Origin: Promethearchaeota archaeon | GTDB taxonomy: Archaea > Asgardarchaeota > Lokiarchaeia > Sigynarchaeales > SOKP01 | NCBI GenBank assembly: GCA_019894875.1 | Contig: JAGXNR010000027.1 | Span: 1 to 31,609 of the forward strand | Length of the DNA: 31,609 bases | Direction of reading: 5' to 3' | In this document: piece after piece, positions 6,534-14,998 of the stretch | Numbering within the stretch: the first letter of the stretch is position 1 | Layout of the letters: each line of letters begins with the position of its first letter | Notes under the pieces: generated by a model | Database searches by the model: none | What the model was told of the DNA's origin: nothing | Seen by the model: the letters and a program-made list of their open reading frames with translations, nothing else | Position numbers and translations under genes: made by a program

Positions 6534-8693
6534 CTACTTATCTTCTTTTAATAATTCATCCGCAGTTTGAAATAGAGATTTGTGTGGTTTATTCAAACCT
6601 TTCCTTGTCACTTTTGCTTTTGATCGAATTTGTACTGATGATTTCTTGTAGACTTTGGGGTTTAATTCCGAAATAAAAGGAGAATTTCGCATAGTTTGAT
6701 ATCCTCTAGAGCTTTGAACTAAAGATGGGGATATTAAATACAGTTGATCCTTAGTTCTCGTTACAGCAACATAGAATACACGACGTTCTTCCTCTAGACC
6801 TTCAGGGTCTCCTTTAACTCTTGAGGATGGAAAAGAATCCTCACATAACATTGGTATGAATACCACCCTCCACTCAAGACCTTTTGCCCGGTGGATTGTA
6901 GATAGAATCATAGGTTTCTCTTCCTCTTGTTGACTGCCAGTTAATACTGTTTTAGATTCTAAATTGGATAAATTTAAGCTCAGATTTTCAAGGAGTTTAC
7001 GAATCGTGGGAAAGTTACTTGCATATATGCTTAGTTGATTTAAATCATCCATTCTATCCTGCCAATTATCATACCTTGATTTAATATGATCCTCTAAGAC
7101 GGAGGTTAATTTTTTAATAGTATCGGAAGGTTCATCTTCTGGATTAAATCCCACCAACTTTTTGGTATGGGATATTATATTTTTTATCCCCTCTTTTGAG
7201 ATTCTAGATCCTTTTAATTTTTCTGCATAGAACATCTTATTAATTAATAGATCTATTGGGTTTTCAACTTTGGAAATTTCTTCAAAAATTTTTGTACCAG
7301 ATGAACTCCCTATACCTTGAATTATAGTGAAAATGCGAGACCACGAAATTTCATCATGTGGATTCTCAATTATGCGTAAATGAGCAATTATATCCTTAAT
7401 ATGTGCCTTTTCAAAAAATGCTACTCCTGCTCGTACTTCATAAGGTATATTTTTGGCTTTTAATTCAAGTTCAATTCGTAGTGAATGAAATCCTGCCCTA
7501 ACAAGAACTGACATATCTTCTAATTTATATCCTTCTGAACGTAATTTTAAAATTCGGTTGGCAATAAAGTATGCTTGTTCTTTATCATCTCCTACGTTTA
7601 CTTGATATGGTAGAATCCCACTTGGACGAGTTGCCTGCATATCTTTTTTGAATTGCTTTACGTTATGTTGGATCGAGTTATTAGCTAATCCCAAGATCTG
7701 AGGAACACTTCTATAATTATAGGTTATAGTATATCTTTTACAATTCTTATATTTTTTTTCAAAATTCAATATGTTTTGAAAGTTAGCACCTCGAAATGCA
7801 TATATACTTTGAGCATCATCTCCTACTGCAATGACATTATGATCTGGGTTTTGTTTTGCAATCTTATATATAATTTCATCTTGGATATGGTTAGTATCTT
7901 GATACTCATCAACAAGTACATGTTTTATATTCCGTGCAATTAATTGAGCGACGGACCTTTCATCTAATAATTGATTCCAATAGATTAACAAGTCATCAAA
8001 GTCAACCAAATTATCTTGGGCTTTTTTTTCTCGATAGATTTTGTAGACTAGTTCTAATTTTTTAATAATATCTTCACTATCAAACTGGGAATATTTCCAA
8101 AGGAGAACGTCTTTAATTGATTTATTACAATTAATCGAATATGATAAGATCGCTTTAGACATTCTAGAATTCGGGAATCGTTCTTCAATTTCTTTTACAT
8201 TTGCTTTTTCAATAGAAAGCTTCATTAAAGCTTTCGCATCTGTCTCATCCATTATTGTATAGTTTGCTTTCAACCCTAGAGTTTTGGCATATATTCGGAT
8301 AAAGCGATTTGCTATAGAATGAAACGTCCCTGCCCAAATCCCCTTTGGGCGTTTTCCTAAAAGGGTTTCTACACGTTTAATCATCTCATTTGCAGCTTTA
8401 TTCGTGAATGTTACAAGCATAATTTCACTTGGTTTAACTCGGGATAACAAGAGTTTTGCGACGGCATAAGTAATAGTTCTGGTTTTACCACTTCCTGCAC
8501 CAGCAATTACTAGCATCGGTCCTTTGATATTTTCAATGATTTTAAGTTGTTCATCGTTTAAATCCTTGTCAAAGTTTATTTCATTATATTCTTCTATAAC
8601 TTCAGTAACTTCTTCTTCTAATGCATTAGCATAATCTTCGTCATAGATCTCAAATATAAATTCCTCTTCTGAATTCTCTTTTTTATCACTCAA
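6534..8693 (-). CDS. UvrD/PcrA/Rep-type superfamily 1A DNA helicase
   Basis: A 719-residue ATP-dependent 3'-5' DNA helicase. Motifs in order: Q motif LNDEQLKII (45-53), Walker A GAGSGKT (65-71), Ia VTFTNKAANEM (93-103), Ib GTFHSIA (121-127), II/Walker B DEYQD (261-265), III VGDDAQSIYAFRGA (289-302), IV TYNYRS, V STIHRAKGLEW and VI VFYVAVTRTKDQLYL near residue 650. The length fits PcrA/UvrD (about 720). The N-terminal 40 residues form an acidic extension absent from bacterial members, and the C-terminal tail is basic (RSKAKVTRKGLNKPHKS), similar in position to UvrD's RNA polymerase-binding tail. It starts at TTG 8693. UvrD-type helicases are mainly bacterial, so ancient transfer is likely. Probable role: repair or removal of replication/transcription blocks. 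Confidence 0.93.
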   Translation of the reverse strand: MSDKKENSEEEFIFEIYDEDYANALEEEVTEVIEEYNEINFDKDLNDEQLKIIENIKGPMLVIAGAGSGKTRTITYAVAKLLLSRVKPSEIMLVTFTNKAANEMIKRVETLLGKRPKGIWAGTFHSIANRFIRIYAKTLGLKANYTIMDETDAKALMKLSIEKANVKEIEERFPNSRMSKAILSYSINCNKSIKDVLLWKYSQFDSEDIIKKLELVYKIYREKKAQDNLVDFDDLLIYWNQLLDERSVAQLIARNIKHVLVDEYQDTNHIQDEIIYKIAKQNPDHNVIAVGDDAQSIYAFRGANFQNILNFEKKYKNCKRYTITYNYRSVPQILGLANNSIQHNVKQFKKDMQATRPSGILPYQVNVGDDKEQAYFIANRILKLRSEGYKLEDMSVLVRAGFHSLRIELELKAKNIPYEVRAGVAFFEKAHIKDIIAHLRIIENPHDEISWSRIFTIIQGIGSSSGTKIFEEISKVENPIDLLINKMFYAEKLKGSRISKEGIKNIISHTKKLVGFNPEDEPSDTIKKLTSVLEDHIKSRYDNWQDRMDDLNQLSIYASNFPTIRKLLENLSLNLSNLESKTVLTGSQQEEEKPMILSTIHRAKGLEWRVVFIPMLCEDSFPSSRVKGDPEGLEEERRVFYVAVTRTKDQLYLISPSLVQSSRGYQTMRNSPFISELNPKVYKKSSVQIRSKAKVTRKGLNKPHKSLFQTADELLKEDK

Positions 8694-8835
8694 TGTTTCA
8701 TACCAAGCATTCTATTCTCAAAAATAAATCTATTATTTATTATCAAATTAAATAAAATTTAAAAGAAATCATTTTAGAAAATTCTCTTTCTTAAGATATA
8801 AGTAGATTTTCCTTTACTTAACTTATAGAATTGAT

Positions 8836-9129
8836 TTATAAAAGACCAACTATTATTTTGAAAGCCGCTGTTTCGTCACCGTCCTCAACAGAACTGATCG
8901 TAAAAGTCATATCATGCTTATCTCGAATTTTAGGTGTTTCTTGAGCAGATATGAATTTCGTTCGAGTAGAAGTGTTTTTACCTGACCACATCCATAATTT
9001 TTTATCATGAATATCCACAAAAAGTAGGGTTTTATCAGAGTCTAGTAATTCAAATAGTGGTGTGTTTTCTTTAACTTCTACCTCTTCAAATTCTCCTAAA
9101 TCTTTGTTGAATTGATATATAATTATCAA
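8836..9129 (-). CDS. Single-domain gelsolin-like protein
   Basis: A 97-residue protein that looks like one gelsolin/villin-type domain. The core LLFVDIHDKKLWMWSGKN (35-52) matches the family pattern of a strand, a short turn, a W-x-W strand (W46, W48) and GK-N, followed by the long helix (TKFISAQETPKIRDK) and a closing strand with VEDGDET and a downstream Phe (F90), where gelsolins have an acidic/Gly-containing segment before F. Asgard archaea are known to encode gelsolin-domain proteins that act on their actin homologues, so an actin-regulating role is plausible. Start: TTG 9129; an in-frame TAA lies upstream with no ATG between, and a TATA-like box at 9157-9170 predicts a leader of only about eight bases. 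Assignment is by pattern, not search. Confidence 0.6.
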   Translation of the reverse strand: MIIIYQFNKDLGEFEEVEVKENTPLFELLDSDKTLLFVDIHDKKLWMWSGKNTSTRTKFISAQETPKIRDKHDMTFTISSVEDGDETAAFKIIVGLL

Positions 9130-9156
9130 AGTTCTATCAGTTGAATTCTTTTTCTC

Positions 9157-9170
9157 TATTTATATATTTT
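9157..9170 (-). promoter_or_regulatory. TATA box of the gelsolin-like gene
   Basis: Read on the minus strand this is AAAATATATAAATA, about 34 bases upstream of TTG 9129, which places the transcription start a few bases before the start codon. Confidence 0.5.
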
Positions 9171-9347
9171 TGATTAGCACTATATAAATTTTTAATATAT
9201 TACTACGAATGAATCCTAAAATTCTCTTTGATATTTGATTATTTTCGTAATAAATCTCGCTTGATTGCAAATGAGGAATGAAAATTATGGCAATTTCATG
9301 GATGTTATAAATAAATTAACCAAGTAATAAGATTTGCTAATTGAATT

Positions 9348-9716
9348 TTAAAAGTTATCTTGAAACTGCCTTCTTTTTAGAGTAGAAATTAAATGACCCC
9401 TAGAAAGTAGTTGTATTCCAAATTGAGAGCTATAATCACGAGAAAAATCAGTTGTTATATTACAAACCATAACCCCACCTTGGATATTTGTATCGATACA
9501 TGCCTTATGTAATTGTCGCAGTTGAGTAATTGAAATCTCTCTTTTCCAATCCCTAATAAACACTCCAAAAGTGTTTAGTTTATTTTTTATTAGAGCATCG
9601 AACGACCAAGATTTTCCAGATTTACCTTTGAACTGCACTGGACCTTTTACAAATTCATACTTCTCTGAAAAAACATTTTTTGCTAAATCCGTTAAACTCT
9701 TCTCTGAAAATGTCAT
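9348..9716 (-). CDS. PD-(D/E)XK (Mrr-like) nuclease-fold protein
   Basis: A 122-residue protein with the layout of a small restriction-endonuclease-like domain: an N-terminal helix with FVKGPVQFKGKSGKSWSFDALI, where D40 is the likely first metal ligand, then FGVFIRDWKREIS with D56-x-K58 as the D-x-K half of the motif, then a helix (ITQLRQLHKACIDT) and a strand (GGVMVCN) plus DFSRDYSSQFGIQLLSRGHLI, resembling the end of Mrr-type domains. Small nucleases of this type occur widely in archaea in repair or defence. No methyltransferase or other restriction gene is adjacent, so a classical restriction system is unlikely here. It is upstream of the gelsolin-like gene on the same strand, 218 bases away. 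Confidence 0.6.
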   Translation of the reverse strand: MTFSEKSLTDLAKNVFSEKYEFVKGPVQFKGKSGKSWSFDALIKNKLNTFGVFIRDWKREISITQLRQLHKACIDTNIQGGVMVCNITTDFSRDYSSQFGIQLLSRGHLISTLKRRQFQDNF

Positions 9717-9797
9717 TTAATCACATATTTGTTAAATTTTCATATTCTTTCAGTATTATATAAATGTTATTTTAATAATATTACTTAAAAATAAGTA

Positions 9798-10634
9798 TTA
9801 TCCAGAAAATACTTCCTTTCTCTTTTTTAAATTTTTTTCTTCAACCTTCTTTAGTTCAATGATAGGATACTCTCCATCGGTATCTGGACCATAATCTGGA
9901 CTTTTTATATAATCATATAAATTTTGTTGTAAAAAATTAGTAAGGTCTAACATAACTTTATCACAAACAGAATTACATTCCAAAAAATCACATTGTTTAT
10001 TGGTTGTTTGGCAATATTTCTTTAATTGTAGAGAAAATCCTTCTGCAAGTAAAATTGAAATGTACTCCCAAGTATCTCTAAAACCTGAAATTTCATGCGG
10101 AGGGGTATTTTTCAATGATTCTTTTAGAATACTTTTTGAAATGCTACTGGAAAGTCTCTTTTTAATTTTTCTAATTTCCTTCTTTGCTTCAAGGCTACAA
10201 AGAAAGATGTAATATTGGAGTAAATCTTCAGCTTCCTTAGATTTATCAAAATTAATAATTTTCCATCCTTTAGCTCTTTTACAACTTATTTCTTTATTCT
10301 CAGGATTAGTAAAATTTGTTGGATATATCCAGCATTGTGGAGGTTTTATCCCAGAAGTATGAACAAGGCATCCATTAATGCTTTTATCAAACAAAAAACA
10401 CTTTGCTTTTTTCTCATCAAATCTCAATTTAAAGCTAAAAACATCACTTCTAACAAAATCACTCTTCTTAGCAAATCCTCTCTTAATATATTCTTCAGCT
10501 AATATTTTAGGAATGTCAATCTTTATAGAACAACAGTCCCCATGACAAATATCTAAACAATTCGGACCTTCAATTGCTGAACTCATTAATTTATTAAACT
10601 TTTTAACAACATCCCAAAATTTGTCGGCAACCAA
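9798..10634 (-). CDS. Cysteine-cluster (YkgJ-like, CxxCxxCC) protein
   Basis: A 278-residue protein whose N-terminal half resembles the YkgJ family of putative metal- or Fe-S-binding proteins: CLDICHGDCC (C26, C30, C34, C35), then CFLFDKSINGCLVH and KPPQCWIYP, the usual order of conserved cysteines. The spacing in the first cluster is C-x3-C-x3-CC rather than the common C-x2-C-x2-CC. The C-terminal half is helical with further Cys/His candidates (CQTTNKQCDFLECNSVC), possibly a second metal site, and ends in a Lys-rich tail. The first codon is TTG 10634. A TATA-like segment lies at 10640-10650, rather close to that codon. Biochemical function of the family is not established. Confidence 0.62.
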   Translation of the reverse strand: MVADKFWDVVKKFNKLMSSAIEGPNCLDICHGDCCSIKIDIPKILAEEYIKRGFAKKSDFVRSDVFSFKLRFDEKKAKCFLFDKSINGCLVHTSGIKPPQCWIYPTNFTNPENKEISCKRAKGWKIINFDKSKEAEDLLQYYIFLCSLEAKKEIRKIKKRLSSSISKSILKESLKNTPPHEISGFRDTWEYISILLAEGFSLQLKKYCQTTNKQCDFLECNSVCDKVMLDLTNFLQQNLYDYIKSPDYGPDTDGEYPIIELKKVEEKNLKKRKEVFSG

Positions 10635-10770
10635 GATATTATATATTAAAATAATTGATATCTTTAATCATTAAGAATGACAATCATATATTTATTTTTT
10701 CCAAATGAATAATTTTAAATTAGCTTAATTTATTATTTAGTAAATTTTGACAACAAAATTTGTAAAAAAT

Positions 10771-10784
10771 TTTTATTATAAAAC
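10771..10784 (+). promoter_or_regulatory. TATA box giving a leaderless transcript
   Basis: TTTTATTATAAAAC is centred about 26 bases before ATG 10803, so transcription should begin at or next to the ATG. This favours ATG 10803 over the in-frame TTG 10794. Confidence 0.55.
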
Positions 10785-10802
10785 AAAATAAAATTGATAT
10801 CG

Positions 10803-12914
10803 ATGTCGCAAAATCTTATTATTATTGATATAACTGACAAAATCTTTGTGCTCCTCGACGGAATGCAAAACATTAAAGAAATCAAGGGTACTGGAACACT
10901 TCTTGTGAAGAATCCTACCCAAAAGAGTCGACTCTGGAACTTAATTTGTGATGTTAAGGAGCCTGTTAATACCAATCTTGATTCTAAAGAATTATCCGTG
11001 GGTACTTTAAATCCTGCTCAGGACTTTGCTAAAGACTATGAAATTAAAGACCTTAGAGATTCATCTTTAAAAGTTGAAGAAATATTTGATGCAGAAAAAT
11101 CAATATCCGGTAAAATAAATAATGCATTTCTCTATCAAAATGATAATAAATGCAGTCTTAAACTAATTCTCACTAATCCGTTAAATTTACCTATCTTAGA
11201 GATAAAAGTTAAAAGAGAGATGCCTGCGTTTATTCAAGAAATTGAAATGAGAGCCCCAAGCAATGGTGATGCATCTCTTAAAGAAGAAGAAGGCAAAAGA
11301 ACCCTTTCTTGGGATGTACCATCTTTAGATGCTCAGAAACAAGCTGAACTTGAAATTTTCTTCACTGTAAAGATGAATGAATTAAGTAGTCAAGAACTCG
11401 GAGTGCTAACTGTTAATTATTTAATTAATAATTATAAATTAACAATGATGAATCCTGAAGTAAGGGGTTTAACAGATTCGATGAGTGGAATTGACAGAGA
11501 CGAGGGTACTCAACCTGGAAAGTGGGATTGTAATGTCGAATTTATTAACGAATCTGAATTTCAAGTAAAACTAGAAGACACAAAAGTTACACAAACTATT
11601 CCTACAGGAACTGAAACGGTTGTTTCCCAAACACCAGATAAAGTGTTAAATCCTGATGAATCATGGGATTTTGATTTCCAAGTAGAAGCTAAGGATGTTC
11701 CTGAGTTATCTTCAGAAATTGGTTTCACACCGTTGTTTGTTGTAATTCCCAGAGTTATTGGTGAAATTATAAAGGAATCGACAATCTACACTGTTTTAAG
11801 TGCAACAATTAATAAGGTAATCAATCCACCTGAGGTAGATGCTTATGCTAATACTGATATGAAAATTGTAAATACTATTGTAAATGATGGTTCTTCTGTA
11901 ATTGAAAAAGTATTTGTTTTAGATGAGATTCCCCCTGATTTTATCCCTCCCTTAGTAAAAGATATATCTATTACACTAGGAGCTATAGATGTAAGTTCAA
12001 GAGAAGAATTCATTAATAGAATACTGATAGATCCAAGTGATCAAGATTTTTCTAAAAAACATCAGCTATACATCGAGTTATATAATCTTTCAAAAGATTT
12101 TCTCCCTGAAATGCAGATGGTTGTTTCCTATCCTCTTTTAGCCAGAAATCCAAGACCCCCTACAGAAACAAAATACATGACCCCCGTAAAAATAGACATT
12201 AATACTCCCCTTGAGGGTAATTCTTTCATTAGATCCCCCGATGAAGAGCCAGAATTGAAAGTTAGATATGTTAAACGTAAACTTAAAACCTTAAAAAGCG
12301 TTAAACCTGGTTTTTCTGAAGGAGAATTTAGTATTGGGTTAAGAGTTCAAAACAAAGGGGATGTTGAACTAGAAAATGTGTTAGTTAAAGATATAATTCC
12401 CACAGGATTTAGTTTGACGGAATTTACACCTCCCGAAGGAGCAACTCATGAAGTCGTACAAGTAGGTGATCTCTCAGAATTACATGTAAAGGTAGTCGAA
12501 ATTAAAGGTGGTTCTTCTGTAAGTATTAATTACAACTGCTCTGGCTCAGGTGACTATCCACGATCAGAACCAGTTATTATTGTATTGGGAAGGGGTAATG
12601 GAGAAGCATCGAGTTCTTCCGAAGTGCCTCCTGCAGGTAAAGAAACACCACAAGCCCACGTGGCAGATTCACAAGCAGGAAAAATCCATGATACTTTTAT
12701 TAATTTATACAAACAAGTTGACCAGGCGATAACTGGAGAAAAATTAGGTCATATTCTAGAAGATACTAAGAGTTCTCTACCTCCTGGACCAGTTCTTCAC
12801 CAATTATTAGCGTTTGCTCGAGAAATGAGAAACCTGGGAAATAAAATTATTGTCGGTTCATTGAGAGATGATGTTTTAAATAAGTTAAAGGATTTTAAAA
12901 GCAAGTATAACTAA
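10803..12914 (+). CDS. Large intracellular beta-sandwich repeat (DUF11-like) protein
   Basis: About 703 residues with no signal peptide, transmembrane helix or lipobox, so probably cytoplasmic. The chain looks like several beta-sandwich domains of the DUF11/Ig type: repeated patterns of LTNPLNLPILEIKVKREMP, VNDGSSVIEKVFVLDEIPP and VQNKGDVELENVLVKDIIP, each a strand with an N-x-G or N-P turn followed by V-x-D-x-I-P, as in DUF11 domains of surface proteins. A low-complexity Ser/Pro/Ala linker (about residues 597-630) leads to a helical C-terminal module (HDTFINLYKQVDQAI to KLKDFKSKYN). DUF11 domains are normally extracellular, so an intracellular version is unusual. Function unknown; scaffold or coat-like roles are speculative. 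T-rich DNA follows the stop codon (12937-12960). Confidence 0.7.
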   Translation: MSQNLIIIDITDKIFVLLDGMQNIKEIKGTGTLLVKNPTQKSRLWNLICDVKEPVNTNLDSKELSVGTLNPAQDFAKDYEIKDLRDSSLKVEEIFDAEKSISGKINNAFLYQNDNKCSLKLILTNPLNLPILEIKVKREMPAFIQEIEMRAPSNGDASLKEEEGKRTLSWDVPSLDAQKQAELEIFFTVKMNELSSQELGVLTVNYLINNYKLTMMNPEVRGLTDSMSGIDRDEGTQPGKWDCNVEFINESEFQVKLEDTKVTQTIPTGTETVVSQTPDKVLNPDESWDFDFQVEAKDVPELSSEIGFTPLFVVIPRVIGEIIKESTIYTVLSATINKVINPPEVDAYANTDMKIVNTIVNDGSSVIEKVFVLDEIPPDFIPPLVKDISITLGAIDVSSREEFINRILIDPSDQDFSKKHQLYIELYNLSKDFLPEMQMVVSYPLLARNPRPPTETKYMTPVKIDINTPLEGNSFIRSPDEEPELKVRYVKRKLKTLKSVKPGFSEGEFSIGLRVQNKGDVELENVLVKDIIPTGFSLTEFTPPEGATHEVVQVGDLSELHVKVVEIKGGSSVSINYNCSGSGDYPRSEPVIIVLGRGNGEASSSSEVPPAGKETPQAHVADSQAGKIHDTFINLYKQVDQAITGEKLGHILEDTKSSLPPGPVLHQLLAFAREMRNLGNKIIVGSLRDDVLNKLKDFKSKYN

Positions 12915-13028
12915 TTTTCTTTTAAATTACAAATAATTTTTCTTTTTTTCTAATTTTTTTATTAGCTTTGAATCCATACTTCATAAATTAGCAATTGAAT
13001 AAAAAAAATGTATGAAGGAACCTTATTT

Positions 13029-13382
13029 CTAGAGATATAGACTAACCTTGTCTAAATCTTCTTTCATTTTAGATATCCGTCCTTCTTGTTCTTGTTTAAG
13101 ACTTTGCCCTTGTTGATCTTCATCTAAATTAAGTTGCTCTTCTTTGTATGCTTTTTCAACCATCATTCCATACCTAATTGAACTTGAAATTAGTTCTGGG
13201 ATCAAAGAGATCATTCCTTTAAAAGAAAATACGCCAGATAAAACTGATAATTTATTAATCATTTCCCCGAAGGGATCTAGATTAATTTCTGGTTTTTTTA
13301 TTAAATCCATAATTCTTTTAAACAAAACTTCGTAAAATACTTCAAGTTCTTCTTTTGAAAAGCTATTTTCTTCCTCTTCCAT
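13029..13382 (-). CDS. Small helical protein, unknown
   Basis: About 117 residues from ATG 13382; TTG 13394 is an in-frame alternative. Predicted to be all helical: an acidic N terminus (MEEEENSFSKEEL), a helix VFYEVLFKRIMDLI, a central hydrophobic pair of segments (INKLSVLSGVFSFKGMISLIPELI, not long enough for clear membrane helices), and a C-terminal charged helix rich in Gln/Glu/Lys likely to form a coiled coil (KEEQLNLDEDQQGQSLKQEQEG). No family is recognised. It lies tail-to-tail with the large beta-sandwich protein gene, which ends in a helical module, so the two could be functionally related, but that is only a neighbourhood guess. Confidence 0.6.
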   Translation of the reverse strand: MEEEENSFSKEELEVFYEVLFKRIMDLIKKPEINLDPFGEMINKLSVLSGVFSFKGMISLIPELISSSIRYGMMVEKAYKEEQLNLDEDQQGQSLKQEQEGRISKMKEDLDKVSLYL

Positions 13383-13475
13383 TTCAATTACCAAAATGAG
13401 AATGTTAATATGGTAGATTTAAAACTACATTTTAAACATATCTAATTTAAAATTAAGTTCATTGAGAAAAAAGTA

Positions 13476-14720
13476 TCACTCAATCCTCTCTGTATGACGG
13501 TGTATTATAAGTCCAGATAATGGTTTAGGATAGAAATAAGTGGATTTTTGAGGCATAATTTCTCCTAACTGAGTAATTTTATGGATTTCCTCTAAGGAAG
13601 TAGGATTTACCATAAATAATGCATCAATAATTCCTTTTTCAACATTTTCTAAGCCCTTTTCCTCGTTTTTGATAAAGGAAATATCTTCTTGCTTGATATT
13701 GAGACAATTCTTTAAAAGAATATCGTGCAGGATAGGGAGAGATAAATGCTTCCACTCTTTTGAGTGATTTCCTGAAACAAATTCCTCAATGTTAATTTCC
13801 TTTTTCAGTTTTAAAAAGATAAATTTATTTTTAAAATAGCACCCAAAAACACGCTTTCCCTTATTTGCTTTCATTAAATCTCTTAAATTTTGAAGATTTT
13901 TAATATCTTCATCAATAATAAAAAAAGATTTGACTTTATTCCTAAAATCTTCTAGATTCTTAACAGGAAGTTTATGAATTTGACGGTGGCTTGTATAGAT
14001 AATTAACCCCGGATCATTAAAATCGATAAAAAGTGCCATAATATATTTACATCCCCCATTCCGGCTGTGTCGAAGACATGTGATATAACGATGATGACCA
14101 TCAGCAATAATCACTGAATGTTTTTTTATGATATTTTGAAATTCTTTAATATCCTCCTCGTTTGAAACCATCCAAATTTTATGAGTAAAACCTTCTAGAT
14201 CAAGAGTCTTAAGAAAAGGTTCTTTATTTACATACTTTTTAAAAATATTAATAGCAGATCCGTTCCCATCATATATCGTAAATATTGGAGAAAAATTCGC
14301 ATCAGTTTTCTCTATTATATTTAGCCTGTCTTTTGTAAATTTCTTAAAAGTCATTTCATGAGGTACAATCCCATCAGCTGACGGAAATATTTCTGCTAGT
14401 TTTAATAGCCCGACAAAACCATATCTGGTTATTTTCTCCCCCGTTTTAGGTCTTATATATTCTATTCCATATATACAAATGCATCTGTTTTTATTTGAGA
14501 TTAAAGTATGATTTTCAATCATTTCCTGTAATTTCAAACCCGCGCCTTCATAAGTTTCAGGAAGAATCACATGACATATGTTATCAGGGTTTTTGTCTTT
14601 TAATTCTTGTTTCTCTTCTTCTGAAATTACATCATAAGGGGGAGCAACTAATGATCTCAATACAGATGGATCCTTTGCTTTACTGTAATAAAAGCATCTA
14701 AGAGATATTAATTCGGGCAT
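13476..14720 (-). CDS. DUF1015 family protein (COG4198-like)
   Basis: A 414-residue protein of the DUF1015 family, seen across bacteria and archaea and without an agreed role. The conserved N-terminal VAPPYDVIS (25-33), the middle GIVPHEMTF (117-125) and the hallmark ADGHHRY (206-212) are all present, and FVGLLKLAEI lies where family members have a conserved strand. The His/Asp-rich ADGHHRY loop resembles a metal or nucleotide site; enzymatic activity is inferred. The length matches the family (about 400-430). A TATA-like element read leftward (about 14750-14760) predicts a leader of about nine bases before ATG 14720. Confidence 0.85.
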   Translation of the reverse strand: MPELISLRCFYYSKAKDPSVLRSLVAPPYDVISEEEKQELKDKNPDNICHVILPETYEGAGLKLQEMIENHTLISNKNRCICIYGIEYIRPKTGEKITRYGFVGLLKLAEIFPSADGIVPHEMTFKKFTKDRLNIIEKTDANFSPIFTIYDGNGSAINIFKKYVNKEPFLKTLDLEGFTHKIWMVSNEEDIKEFQNIIKKHSVIIADGHHRYITCLRHSRNGGCKYIMALFIDFNDPGLIIYTSHRQIHKLPVKNLEDFRNKVKSFFIIDEDIKNLQNLRDLMKANKGKRVFGCYFKNKFIFLKLKKEINIEEFVSGNHSKEWKHLSLPILHDILLKNCLNIKQEDISFIKNEEKGLENVEKGIIDALFMVNPTSLEEIHKITQLGEIMPQKSTYFYPKPLSGLIIHRHTERIE

Positions 14721-14988
14721 TTAAAAGATAACCAAAAATCAATCTATATTCTATAAATAGAAAAAGTTTCTTGAAGGATAAAAAGTTACGGTTAAGAAAT
14801 TATTAAATTCTTAATATCTTCATTTGAATAACGAAATAATAAAATTCTTAGGTTTTTAACTAGTTCTTTTTGAGTTTAGGAATGAAATTTTGAATCTGTG
14901 AAGATTAAGCGAAAAAACCAAGCTTTCAATAAATTAATTTAACAATAAATTACTATCAAATTTATAGAAAATTAGCTCTTATTTATTA

Positions 14989-14994
14989 GAGGAG
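14989..14994 (+). promoter_or_regulatory. Ribosome binding site GAGGAG
   Basis: GAGGAG lies four bases before ATG 14999, a clear Shine-Dalgarno sequence that fixes the start of the ICMT-like gene. Confidence 0.55.
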
Positions 14995-14998
14995 TTTT

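Noticed and set aside
9348..9716. Restriction-modification system
   Set aside because: A nuclease-like fold is present, but no methyltransferase or specificity gene is nearby.
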